A stretch of 27,042 bases of DNA, taken from the IMG/VR virus record IMGVR_UViG_3300043446_003308, positions 1-27,042 of that record, one strand, 5' to 3'. The notes below the pieces were generated by a model. The model ran no database searches. It saw only the letters and a program-made list of their open reading frames with translations, and was not told where the DNA came from. The number at the start of each line of letters is the position of its first letter. Positions within the stretch are counted from its first letter, which is position 1. Both the position numbers and the translations under genes were made by a program. Source of the DNA: a virus. Positions 12,849-19,182 of this stretch are shown here, in pieces.

Positions 12849-12921
12849 TACCCCTGGTTGGATTCGAACCAACGCTTGCACGATTTTAAGTCGTGTGCCT
12901 CTACCACTGGGCTACAGGGGC
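12849..12921 (-). tRNA. tRNA-Leu (TAA) with a short variable loop
   Basis: Acceptor GCCCCTG/CAGGGGT (G1-U72), anticodon arm CACGA-CTTAAAA-TCGTG, T arm GTTGG-TTCGAAT-CCAAC, discriminator A. Bacterial tRNA-Leu normally has a long variable arm (type II); here the variable region is only CAAGC (type I). The anticodon assignment is clear, but the amino acid actually loaded could differ. Confidence 0.8.
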
Positions 12922-12922
12922 G

Positions 12923-12996
12923 TAGAATATTTTGGAATTGAACCAAACTCTAAGATGCTTATAAGACACCTTCTGACCACCAGCCAGCCATATTCC
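12923..12996 (-). tRNA. tRNA-Ile (TAT)
   Basis: Acceptor GGAATAT/ATATTCT (G1-U72), anticodon arm GGTGT-CTTATAA-GCATC (two G-U pairs), T arm TTTGG-TTCAATT-CCAAA. It reads ATA directly without lysidine modification. Only one base separates it from the tRNA-Leu. Confidence 0.8.
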
Positions 12997-13000
12997 AAAG

Positions 13001-13074
13001 TAGAGCAGGTAGGACTTGAACCTACGATAACCGAATTATGAGTTCGGGGCCTTGACCAACTTGGCTACTGCTCC
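13001..13074 (-). tRNA. tRNA with CAT anticodon (Met or Ile2)
   Basis: Acceptor GGAGCAG/CTGCTCT (G1-U72), anticodon arm CCGAA-CTCATAA-TTCGG, T arm GTAGG-TTCAAGT-CCTAC. It lacks the three G-C pairs and the C1-A72 mismatch of initiator tRNA, so it is elongator Met or an Ile2 that needs TilS. First tRNA of the operon. Confidence 0.85.
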
Positions 13075-13084
13075 TGAATATTTA

Positions 13085-13114
13085 ATTATAGAACAGAATG
13101 GGGGTAGTTGTCAA
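13085..13114 (-). promoter_or_regulatory. Strong promoter of the tRNA/ahpCD operon
   Basis: TTGACA (13114-13109), 18-bp spacer, TATAAT (13090-13085). The start is predicted at about 13078, 4 nt before the first tRNA. The -35 contains the stop codon of the last oxygenase-operon gene. Confidence 0.8.
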
Positions 13115-13662
13115 GTGCCCAAACTATTTCTAAATTCTTCTATTTCGTTAAAAACTTCATGTTCAATAATATAATCAAGCACTGAATAATCTGAAGGATT
13201 TTCTATATCAATAAATCTAAAAAATATCATTTTAATAAATTCATTATCTTTAAATGTTTTATGTGGTCTCCAATGCGTGTACGCATTAGGATTAAAAACA
13301 AGTGCCGTATTGTCTTCAAGATTATATACTTTTAAATCTACCCCTATATCCCAAGATGTTGTTGATTCTAATTGATAATTGATAATAAGATCTGTATTAT
13401 CATGATCCCAATGAACTGGTAAATTTGGTTTACCATATTTATTATTATACTCAACACAAACTACACTACTTAAATTTAATTTATTTTTACTAAAATTATC
13501 TGCAATATTTTGAACTTTATTAATTATTTCATTAGGAAGTTGCATTGGGTTATATTGTAACCTTCCCAAATCTTCATGAATAATATTATCATGCTGTAAT
13601 AATGAATTTATTTTTAAAATTTCTTCATTAGAAAATACACCTGTTATTTTGTTAATGCTCAT
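13111..13662 (-). CDS. 2-oxoglutarate/Fe(II) oxygenase-like protein
   Basis: A 183-aa protein with a double-stranded-beta-helix pattern. VHWDHDNTDLIINYQLE holds a possible HxD iron motif (His84, Asp86), and NPNAYTHWRPHKTF the distal His (130 or 134), with KMIFFRF as a closing strand. An Arg/Lys for 2-oxoglutarate (Lys144) is plausible. It would hydroxylate an unknown substrate. Last gene of the ten-gene operon; 4-nt overlap with its upstream neighbour. Confidence 0.55.
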   Translation of the reverse strand: MSINKITGVFSNEEILKINSLLQHDNIIHEDLGRLQYNPMQLPNEIINKVQNIADNFSKNKLNLSSVVCVEYNNKYGKPNLPVHWDHDNTDLIINYQLESTTSWDIGVDLKVYNLEDNTALVFNPNAYTHWRPHKTFKDNEFIKMIFFRFIDIENPSDYSVLDYIIEHEVFNEIEEFRNSLGT

Positions 13663-14030
13663 ATGCCATTATCTTCCATATATTTTAATCTATCCTCATA
13701 CCGTTTCCAATATGGAATGCCATCTTCGTCATAATCTGAGCCAAGTCGTCTTAATAATTCCACAGTATCTGAATTATTTAACATTTGATCAACTGCTTCT
13801 GAAACTTTCTGTTTAACTGGCGGTATAGAATATTTATCGTTCTTCGTAATATTATTAAGCAAATTCATTATTCTTAGGCAATCATCATGTCTCCACCATG
13901 TATAACAATATAACCTTTCCTCAGACTCAACTATGTTAGGACAAGACCTATACTCTTCAATGATTTGGTCTATAATGGCCTTTTGTGCTTTTTTACAGCC
14001 ATTACAAGGACAAACCCAAGACTTACTCAT
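13659..14030 (-). CDS. Cys-rich hypothetical in the oxygenase operon
   Basis: A 123-aa protein beginning with WVCPCNGCKKAQKAI (Cys7, Cys9, Cys12), later Cys30, Cys42 and Cys51, which could bind a metal. The remainder is helical and ends in an acidic/aromatic tail (YWKRYEDRLKYMED). Overlaps of 4 and 8 nt join it to both neighbours. No recognised domain. Confidence 0.6.
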   Translation of the reverse strand: MSKSWVCPCNGCKKAQKAIIDQIIEEYRSCPNIVESEERLYCYTWWRHDDCLRIMNLLNNITKNDKYSIPPVKQKVSEAVDQMLNNSDTVELLRRLGSDYDEDGIPYWKRYEDRLKYMEDNGI

Positions 14031-14814
14031 AATGTTTTTTAAGCCAATCTTGTTCTTTATATTTTGTCATACCGTGACCTATCATATATTCTTTATTTTT
14101 TTTGTCATTTTGCATTTTTAATTCTTCATCTGTATGATCTACTATTTCCGTAGCCCAAGATTCATTTTTTATTGGAATAACTTGGGCATAAGGAGTTCCT
14201 GCAGGAATTGTTCCATACCAATCTTTCCGTATGTAAAAAGAGATTTGCCCTGCTCCCGTAAGAACATTAGTAGCATCAATAAATCCAGAAACTGTCCTAA
14301 AAGGAAGATCATCTCTATTGATAGGATGAACGACAAGAGTTGTATAACCTTCTGGAACCTCACAATACCAGTTTGGTCTCCAGGCGAAGGTATGCTCATT
14401 AAATCCAGCAGGTACTGGTAAACCTTCTTCTTTTCCTCTAAATCCAATGAATGGAGCCGAAACATCATTTTTACCCCACTTATCTGAATCATAATCTAAT
14501 TCAACATTTCCGTGAAAATCACAAGAATGGTCATGTTCTTTAATCACAATATCACAAGGAGTAAACAAATAATAACCAGAAGTAAATACATCCAATAATG
14601 CAGGACAAGATTTCCAGGATGGCATTCTGTGAGAAATTGCTTTGCCGTCCAATTCAAAAAAAACAACCATGTATTGGCCGTTGGCATCCTTTTTGTATTT
14701 ATCTTTATCCATAAACCATTTTGGTATATGGTCTTTTACTGGTGCAGGCCTAAAATTAAATTCATTTTTATTTCCACTGTGTGATGAATGAAATTTTATT
14801 ATATTATTTTCCAT
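14023..14814 (-). CDS. DUF6065-like protein
   Basis: A 263-aa protein with the DUF6065 layout: RPAPVKDHIPKWF near the start, MPSWKSCPALLDVFTSGYYL, then WRPNWYCEVPEGYTTLVVHPIN, GFIDATNVL and GTPYAQVIPI. Function is unknown in the literature I know; proteins like this often occur near 2OG-Fe(II) oxygenases in phage genomes, from memory. Possible jelly-roll or Trp-rich substrate-binding fold. The start overlaps the CDGSH stop. Confidence 0.65.
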   Translation of the reverse strand: MENNIIKFHSSHSGNKNEFNFRPAPVKDHIPKWFMDKDKYKKDANGQYMVVFFELDGKAISHRMPSWKSCPALLDVFTSGYYLFTPCDIVIKEHDHSCDFHGNVELDYDSDKWGKNDVSAPFIGFRGKEEGLPVPAGFNEHTFAWRPNWYCEVPEGYTTLVVHPINRDDLPFRTVSGFIDATNVLTGAGQISFYIRKDWYGTIPAGTPYAQVIPIKNESWATEIVDHTDEELKMQNDKKNKEYMIGHGMTKYKEQDWLKKHYE

Positions 14815-14999
14815 TAAATACCTTTTGTTTTTTTAATTACATCAATAACCATTAATTTCATTCCAAGTGCATTTGTTATGGAAGACTCAATCTCAATAGC
14901 CTCAACTGCTTCAATAATTTTATCTTTAACTGATTTAACTATTTTGTGTGTTCCGTTGCACATTGGGTATTCTGTTGAAAAGCCACAAGAGCATGCCAT
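14814..14999 (-). CDS. CDGSH-type [2Fe-2S] protein
   Basis: A 61-aa protein with C-x-C-x2-S-x3-P-x-C-N-G-T-H (Cys3, Cys5, Cys14, His18), the three-Cys/one-His [2Fe-2S] motif of CDGSH (mitoNEET-type) proteins, with Asn in place of the usual Asp. Residues 20-61 are helical and not part of a standard CDGSH domain. Such clusters are labile and can transfer Fe-S or electrons. Placed among three oxygenase genes, it could supply electrons or sense redox state. Confidence 0.65.
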   Translation of the reverse strand: MACSCGFSTEYPMCNGTHKIVKSVKDKIIEAVEAIEIESSITNALGMKLMVIDVIKKTKGI

Positions 15000-15013
15000 A
15001 TTATCTCCTTAAT

Positions 15014-15823
15014 TTATTGTTTTAAATAGTCTGTATATTTCCACAGTCTATGATCTGTTTTATTATAATATTTTAATTGTGCAGCAACTGTATTAATATA
15101 TTCTTCATCAACGCCAGATGAAAATCCAAATTCTGTATGAATAACCATAAAAAGAAAATATTTATTTCCACTTTTAACACTCATACCAGAATGAACAAGG
15201 TTTGTTGGCATAAACAAAACACTGCCTGCAGTTGGTTTTAATAAAATATCAGATTCTTTAAAATGAATTTCTCCACCCTCATAATCATCATTTAAGTAAA
15301 ACAAAACACTCCAGTCCATTGTGTTTCTTTCATCATTAGGATTTATATCAATATGTGCTGGTATATAACCACCAGTATTATATTTTTTTACTAAATAATT
15401 TTTAGATACATATTCTAATTTTTTGTTACCAGTTTGTTGGTACCAAACATCTAATACTTCAAGATATCTCTTATGAAAAATATTTACTGTTGACTCTACA
15501 ATCTTATGCGCTTCATCATCAAATTCAAGATTTGTTCGGGGCCAAACTTTATTAAAATTTGTTTCCAATCTATCCCAATTAAATAATTTTTTCTTTCCGT
15601 TTTCCTCATCCCAGTTTTCTCTGTCCCAATCATCCAGATCATTTTCTGTTAAATTTTTAGACTTTTTTACTGGTATGCTTTCATACCAAGGAAGCCATTT
15701 TGGGATTACTGAATGTGTTAAAGGATTTTTGTCAAATTCTTCAATATTTTTTATAAAATCTAAAGATTCTGGAAAAGCATCTTCTATATAAATAACATTT
15801 CCTGGATAATTTGTAATTTTCAT
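15014..15823 (-). CDS. Prolyl-4-hydroxylase-type 2OG-Fe(II) oxygenase
   Basis: A 269-aa protein whose C-terminal half is a clear P4H/AlkB-like core: HIDINPND (His157, Asp159), WSVLFYLNDDYEGGEIHF, AGSVLFMPTNLVHSGMSVKSG (His211) and NKYFLFMVIH (Lys221). The order H-x-D...H-x9-K is complete. Residues 1-100 are extra and Trp-rich (WDRENWDEENG), possibly substrate binding. It should hydroxylate a protein, sugar or small molecule. It overlaps the cupin gene by 4 nt. Confidence 0.82.
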   Translation of the reverse strand: MKITNYPGNVIYIEDAFPESLDFIKNIEEFDKNPLTHSVIPKWLPWYESIPVKKSKNLTENDLDDWDRENWDEENGKKKLFNWDRLETNFNKVWPRTNLEFDDEAHKIVESTVNIFHKRYLEVLDVWYQQTGNKKLEYVSKNYLVKKYNTGGYIPAHIDINPNDERNTMDWSVLFYLNDDYEGGEIHFKESDILLKPTAGSVLFMPTNLVHSGMSVKSGNKYFLFMVIHTEFGFSSGVDEEYINTVAAQLKYYNKTDHRLWKYTDYLKQ

Positions 15824-16410
15824 GCTTTATCTCCTATTCTTCTACCATCAATTATAATTCCAGCACGTGGTCCATCCTGAAAAACTTGATGAGAATCTTC
15901 TTGATTAAAATAAAATAAATCGCCTGGCTCAAGCAAATACTCTTTATCATTGTTTATAATCCATCTGGAGGTACCAAGTAATTGCCAATAAAGAACATCA
16001 TTTGGATCATTATGATCTGAAACTGAATGTTTTGTCATTGAAAATCTTAATGCTTGCATATGCCAATAAGAACCGCAATCACATAAACCTCTTGTATTGG
16101 CATAATATTTACAACATTTTTCTCCACTATTACCACCATTAACCTTTGTCATAAGTTTACGAACACCTTTAAATTTATCAAATAAATTGTTATCATTAAA
16201 AAGAAGATATCCATAGTTAAATAAAACAGATCCTTTAACTATCATGCTAATTTCTTGTCCTTTAATTCTGTCACGTAAAGTTTCATCTTCAACTAAAGAT
16301 AATTCATACACGTAATTTAAAACATTTTCCCATGTAATATCTGGTTCTTGAAAATTTTTAAAATGCAAAACTTCTTGATTCTGTTTTGCTTTTTGCCAAA
16401 TTTCGATCAT
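15820..16410 (-). CDS. Cupin/JmjC-like putative oxygenase
   Basis: A 196-aa protein with a cupin core: HNDPNDVLYWQLLGTSRW (His133 and Asp135 as HxD), LLEPGDLFYFNQEDSHQVF (His174) and GPRAGIIIDG. This is the arrangement of small JmjC-type 2OG oxygenases such as ribosomal oxygenases. A CC...CDCG Cys group (99, 100, 110, 112) precedes it and may bind zinc. Substrate unknown; a protein or RNA target is possible. Overlaps its neighbours. Confidence 0.65.
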   Translation of the reverse strand: MIEIWQKAKQNQEVLHFKNFQEPDITWENVLNYVYELSLVEDETLRDRIKGQEISMIVKGSVLFNYGYLLFNDNNLFDKFKGVRKLMTKVNGGNSGEKCCKYYANTRGLCDCGSYWHMQALRFSMTKHSVSDHNDPNDVLYWQLLGTSRWIINNDKEYLLEPGDLFYFNQEDSHQVFQDGPRAGIIIDGRRIGDKA

Positions 16411-16670
16411 TAAAAAACCACCTCTTTTTTAATTACTATATCAAGTATATCACCCAAAGATTTTTCAGGTAAATCATGAAAATAATAATTTCCGTCATCT
16501 TTGACTGACCAGCCACGCCATCCATCACTTTCACACCAGAATGCTGATGCCGTTTTCATAGATTCTGGATCATTAAGAGTACGTTTAATAGAGTTGTACC
16601 AATCTACTTCAGCAAAAATTGCCAATCTTAAACTGTCAAATTTAAATAAAAAATTAATAAGTTTGTCCAT
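16410..16670 (-). CDS. Hypothetical protein of the oxygenase operon
   Basis: An 86-aa protein with aromatic-rich ESDGWRGWSVKDDGNYYFHDLPEKSLGDI and an N-terminal helix. Not recognised. The ATG overlaps the end of the upstream gene by 17 nt, and its stop abuts the cupin start. Confidence 0.55.
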   Translation of the reverse strand: MDKLINFLFKFDSLRLAIFAEVDWYNSIKRTLNDPESMKTASAFWCESDGWRGWSVKDDGNYYFHDLPEKSLGDILDIVIKKEVVF

Positions 16671-16818
16671 TGCGTATCAACTCCCATTCTCCAGTTTCTT
16701 TTGCAATAAAAACATTTCCAGTTTCTCTATCTATTAACAAATATTTTTCAGGGCAGTTAGTAAAAAGACTAATAACAGTTTGCTGCTCTAATTCTTTAAA
16801 CTCTACCTGTTTTCTCAT
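16654..16818 (-). CDS. Hypothetical protein with LID-TG motif
   Basis: A 54-aa protein with YLLIDRETGNVFIAKETGEWELI, a beta-hairpin pattern that also occurs as WKLIDMETGEEYLG in the gene at 17905-18132, so the two share a small domain. The ATGA overlap with the upstream gene supports this start; a longer frame upstream would run back through the neighbour. Confidence 0.5.
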   Translation of the reverse strand: MRKQVEFKELEQQTVISLFTNCPEKYLLIDRETGNVFIAKETGEWELIRNGQTY

Positions 16819-16982
16819 TTTATTAAAACTCCAATTAAAAATCCACCAAGCCCAGACAAAAGTGCCACAGGCCAATAATAGGTTTTTCTTAAATAATCTA
16901 AGATAATATCTTTAACTACTGAAGTTGGTATTTCTATTTCATACCCGTCAAAATCTGGATCTGCAAATTTATAGGTCTTCAT
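16815..16982 (-). CDS. Small membrane protein of the oxygenase operon
   Basis: A 55-aa protein: an acidic soluble half (FADPDFDGYEIEIPTSV) and a C-terminal hydrophobic helix (YYWPVALLSGLGGFLIGVLI) that would anchor it in the membrane. It overlaps both neighbours by 4 nt. Could recruit an operon product to the membrane. Confidence 0.55.
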   Translation of the reverse strand: MKTYKFADPDFDGYEIEIPTSVVKDIILDYLRKTYYWPVALLSGLGGFLIGVLIK

Positions 16983-17086
16983 TTATGTTCCTTCATATGT
17001 CTATTTAATGTATCATGGGCAAAAATACCCCAGCGCACTTCTATTTCTTTTTTACAGATATTACATATAACAACTTTGTTTGCCAT
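16979..17086 (-). CDS. 35-aa C2H2 zinc-finger microprotein
   Basis: VICNICKKEIEV followed by HDTLNRHMKEH gives C-x2-C...H-x3-H with typical finger spacing (Cys8, Cys11, His24/His30, His34), a single zinc-finger peptide. It is the first gene of the oxygenase operon and starts 6 nt after a -10 box on a predicted leaderless mRNA. It may act as a regulator or a DNA/RNA adaptor. Confidence 0.6.
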   Translation of the reverse strand: MANKVVICNICKKEIEVRWGIFAHDTLNRHMKEHK

Positions 17087-17092
17087 ATATTC

Positions 17093-17121
17093 ATTATACA
17101 GCAAATTAGCCTTTTTGTAAA
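17093..17121 (-). promoter_or_regulatory. Leaderless promoter of the oxygenase operon
   Basis: TTTACA (17121-17116), 17 bp, TATAAT (17098-17093), then 6 nt to ATG 17086. One promoter probably serves all ten genes down to 13111. Confidence 0.75.
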
Positions 17122-17131
17122 ATCGGGGTAT

Positions 17132-17230
17132 TTAGAAAATTAATCCTAAAACCAATAACCCTACAAATACAAGCCCAACTCCTACTACAAATCTAATCTT
17201 TTTATATTTAGGCCATTCCTCGGTATTCAT
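17132..17230 (-). CDS. 32-aa single-pass membrane microprotein
   Basis: MNTEEWPKYKKIRF leads into a hydrophobic helix (FVVGVGLVFVGLLVLGLIF), and the protein ends there. AGGAG lies in the 8-nt gap after the upstream stop and supports translation. Function unknown. Confidence 0.5.
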   Translation of the reverse strand: MNTEEWPKYKKIRFVVGVGLVFVGLLVLGLIF

Positions 17231-17238
17231 AGTTTCTC

Positions 17239-17349
17239 CTATCCCATATACATATAGATAAAATGTTTTTTGCAGACATCAATAATCTCACCATTATCCT
17301 TACTTGGTTGAGTAAATTCTGCTTTTGCATCACAATAAAAACATTTCAT
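17239..17349 (-). CDS. 36-aa zinc-knuckle protein
   Basis: MKCFYCDAKAEF and, later, DVCKKHF: C-x2-C...C-x2-H, the same layout as the protein at 5373-5582. The start at 17349 is chosen because the TGCTATAAT box ends 7 nt before it, so an ATG at 17358 would lie inside the -10. Predicted leaderless. Confidence 0.5.
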   Translation of the reverse strand: MKCFYCDAKAEFTQPSKDNGEIIDVCKKHFIYMYMG

Positions 17350-17356
17350 TTGATCC

Positions 17357-17365
17357 ATTATAGCA
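17357..17365 (-). promoter_or_regulatory. Extended -10 leaderless promoter
   Basis: TGC-TATAAT (17365-17357), 7 nt before ATG 17349. Same 9-mer as at 2343 and 8983. Confidence 0.6.
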
Positions 17366-17370
17366 TCTCA

Positions 17371-17505
17371 CTATTGTTCGTATTGTTCAAATTCTGATAC
17401 TATTTCTTCAGCCAACTCTCTTGCAATTTTATCTTTATGTTTGGCTTTTAAAGCATCATAAATAATATCAATAATAATGTCGACTTTTGATTCGTGAGAT
17501 AACAT
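17371..17505 (-). CDS. Small helical hypothetical
   Basis: A 44-aa protein, mostly one amphipathic helix (KVDIIIDIIYDALKAKHKDKIARELAEEIVSEFEQYE). The start at 17505 follows a TATAAT (17520-17515) by 9 nt; longer in-frame starts would overlap the HAD gene. Perhaps a small dimeric or partner-binding protein. Confidence 0.5.
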   Translation of the reverse strand: MLSHESKVDIIIDIIYDALKAKHKDKIARELAEEIVSEFEQYEQ

Positions 17506-17514
17506 GGTAAACAC

Positions 17515-17520
17515 ATTATA
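17515..17520 (-). promoter_or_regulatory. -10 box inside the HAD gene end
   Basis: TATAAT (17520-17515) overlaps the HAD stop codon; ATG 17505 lies 9 nt downstream, giving an mRNA with at most a few leader bases. The -35 is weak (TTGAAC with a 15-bp spacer). Confidence 0.45.
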
Positions 17521-17902
17521 GGGCGTTTTTTCTTGGTTCAACTGCCCAAAACTTCTTGGGGTCAGGTAAATGGGCTGGATCAAGAGTTTTAATACCAGCC
17601 TTACTATATGCAGCCCTTGCTCCAGGATTGTCGTCTATGGCTACTGTAACGCCTTTTAAGCGTCTTGCAACCTCACCCTTATGCTTGTTACTCTGTTTGT
17701 AGTCATAAGGGTTCATAATTAGGCGGGAATAGGAAATACCAGCATTACGCAAAGCCCTAATAGTTTCAGCCCTTTGAGATTCAGGCCTACCAGTAACTAT
17801 AATCTTAGACCCTTTTAAGGTTTTGATATATTCAATGGTCCTGGCAATAGGTTGAGTGCCATTTCGTAATAATGTATTGTCTATATCTAAAATTATTGAC
17901 AT
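17516..17902 (-). CDS. HAD-family phosphatase, polynucleotide 3'-phosphatase-like
   Basis: A 128-aa HAD hydrolase: DIDNTLL (nucleophile Asp6, Asp8), KIIVTGRP (Thr37), Lys75, and VAIDDNPGAR (Asp90, Asp91), all four motifs present. The short cap, TGRPESQRAETIRALRNAGISY and the DDNP ending resemble the phosphatase half of T4 Pnkp or small nucleotidases. It may repair RNA/DNA 3' ends or remove phosphates from nucleotides. AAAGGAT lies before ATG. Confidence 0.75.
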   Translation of the reverse strand: MSIILDIDNTLLRNGTQPIARTIEYIKTLKGSKIIVTGRPESQRAETIRALRNAGISYSRLIMNPYDYKQSNKHKGEVARRLKGVTVAIDDNPGARAAYSKAGIKTLDPAHLPDPKKFWAVEPRKNAL

Positions 17903-17904
17903 TT

Positions 17905-18132
17905 TTATCCTTTATTCTTGGTTTTTGACCAAGATCCTATTTTGCAAATCATTACCTTTTGTCTGAGCATTTCCCCAAATGTAGGGTGCTCAATCATAGA
18001 ACCAAGATATTCTTCTCCAGTTTCCATATCAATCAATTTCCACTTAGCGGGTGCTCTTGTGTGTATAATTAAATCTATTGGATGGTCATAAGATTCTATT
18101 TCGGTGCCATCTTTTAAAATTCTTTTTTTCAT
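17905..18132 (-). CDS. Hypothetical with LID-TGE motif
   Basis: A 75-aa protein: MKKRILKDGTEIES, then WKLIDMETGEEYLGS (beta hairpin, also found in the gene at 16654-16818) and a basic C-terminus (GSWSKTKNKG). Unknown function. The ATG at 18132 lies 7 nt after the -10 box, so this start is preferred over upstream in-frame ATGs. Confidence 0.6.
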   Translation of the reverse strand: MKKRILKDGTEIESYDHPIDLIIHTRAPAKWKLIDMETGEEYLGSMIEHPTFGEMLRQKVMICKIGSWSKTKNKG

Positions 18133-18139
18133 TAGTATC

Positions 18140-18168
18140 ATTATACAGCCTTTAAGTTCGGCGGTCAA
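18140..18168 (-). promoter_or_regulatory. Leaderless promoter with CCGCCGAA direct repeats
   Basis: TTGACC (18168-18163), 17 bp, TATAAT (18145-18140), then 7 nt to ATG 18132. The 8-mer CCGCCGAA occurs twice with 13-bp spacing, at 18178-18171 just upstream of the -35 and at 18165-18158 across its end, a possible activator or repressor site. Confidence 0.6.
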
Positions 18169-18192
18169 ATTCGGCGGAAAATAGAAATAACA

Positions 18193-18226
18193 AACCCTCT
18201 CATGCTCTAAAAGAGCAATAGGGGTT
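18193..18226 (+). other. Hairpin between divergent genes
   Basis: AACCC (18193-18197) pairs with GGGTT (18222-18226), and TGCTCT (18203-18208) with AGAGCA (18212-18217) around an AAA loop. It sits between the - strand promoter at 18140-18168 and the + strand gene at 18267. It may be an operator or a leader/terminator structure. Confidence 0.45.
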
Positions 18227-18248
18227 AGTATGGTCTATATCGCCTATC

Positions 18249-18257
18249 TGATATACT
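18249..18257 (+). promoter_or_regulatory. Extended -10, near-leaderless
   Basis: TGA-TATACT (18249-18257); ATG 18267 lies 9 nt downstream, leaving about 3 leader bases. Confidence 0.5.
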
Positions 18258-18266
18258 AAACTTAAT

Positions 18267-18767
18267 ATGTTAATATATGACGATAATTTCCTAACAGAAG
18301 AAGAGATAGCCAATATAGAGGATATCTTCAATTCTACCTATGAATGGAAATATTGTAATATTTTACATAATATTGATGGGGAAGGCAATATAAAATATTT
18401 TACTTCTGATCATGAAGAAAATACACCCAGATATGAGGCTACAAGGTTTATACTAAATAAGATGTTGGACAAACATCAAATAAGCCACGGTAGGGTGAAT
18501 AGGGTCAAATTCAACATAACCCCAGTATTAGACAAACCTATAGTAACTCATCCCCATACAGATATGATAGAACCACATATGGTATTTTTATACTATGTTA
18601 ATGATGCCTATGGAGATACACTCATATATGATGGTTTGGAGATAATTCACTCAATATCCCCTAAGCGTGGTGCTGCTATATTGTTTGATGGTGGTCTGCA
18701 TTCATGGTCTACACCAGATAAGGGTCCAATGAGGCAAGTCATTAATGTTAATTTTATGACTTCTTGA
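18267..18767 (+). CDS. 2OG-Fe(II) oxygenase-like protein
   Basis: A 166-aa protein. THPHTDMIEPHMVFLYYVND (His97, Asp99), a DTLIYDG segment, SPKRGAAILFDGGLHSWSTPDKGPMRQVINVNF (His145, Arg156) gives a complete HxD...H...R set. It is the fourth putative oxygenase of the region, but on the opposite strand from the operon and with its own promoter. The substrate is not evident. Confidence 0.7.
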   Translation: MLIYDDNFLTEEEIANIEDIFNSTYEWKYCNILHNIDGEGNIKYFTSDHEENTPRYEATRFILNKMLDKHQISHGRVNRVKFNITPVLDKPIVTHPHTDMIEPHMVFLYYVNDAYGDTLIYDGLEIIHSISPKRGAAILFDGGLHSWSTPDKGPMRQVINVNFMTS

Positions 18768-18780
18768 TTCCCCCCGATTT

Positions 18781-18885
18781 TTAATCGTTATAGTTTTTAG
18801 GATATAGTTCTTTACAGTGAATACACTCTATGAGGTTTGTATGGTTGTTGTATTGATATTTATGTGAACAAACCTGATCAGTCAT
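18781..18885 (-). CDS. 34-aa zinc-knuckle microprotein
   Basis: MTDQVCSHKYQYNNHTNLIECIHCKELYP: C-x-H, then C-x2-C, enough for one zinc ion. ATG lies exactly 6 nt after an extended -10 (TGATATACT), supporting a real leaderless gene. It is divergent from the gene at 18922. Confidence 0.5.
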   Translation of the reverse strand: MTDQVCSHKYQYNNHTNLIECIHCKELYPKNYND

Positions 18886-18891
18886 GTTTAT

Positions 18892-18900
18892 AGTATATCA
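18892..18900 (-). promoter_or_regulatory. Extended -10 leaderless promoter
   Basis: TGA-TATACT (18900-18892) and 6 nt to ATG 18885. Confidence 0.55.
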
Positions 18901-18921
18901 GGTCAAATAATACGATAAACT

Positions 18922-19182
18922 ATGTATATGAAAATAGATCCAAAAGATTGTGGTGCATCTGCAAGTCCAGATAAAGGTCATTCACAATCTGAATATGAGA
19001 ATATAGGGTTTTCTCCATGTGGAAAATATGTTGCTCATAGAAGTAATATGTTATGTGATGTCAGTGATGTAGTTGTAGAGGTTTCCACAGAACCACATAA
19101 TTGCCAATGTAGGACAGAATATTGTCCATGTGGTGAGTTTTTGTCACATAAAATATCTGAACCATGTACCGCTAAAATATAG
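18922..19182 (+). CDS. Double CPCG-knuckle protein
   Basis: An 86-aa protein with two related Cys/His repeats: FSPCGKYVAHRSNMLC and YCPCGEFLSHKISEPC, each C-G-x(3)-H-x(5)-C. These probably bind zinc or a small Fe-S cluster. TACGAT at 18911-18916 might be its -10, 5 nt before the ATG; no Shine-Dalgarno is seen. Its end abuts the first DnaA box of the putative origin. Confidence 0.55.
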   Translation: MYMKIDPKDCGASASPDKGHSQSEYENIGFSPCGKYVAHRSNMLCDVSDVVVEVSTEPHNCQCRTEYCPCGEFLSHKISEPCTAKI

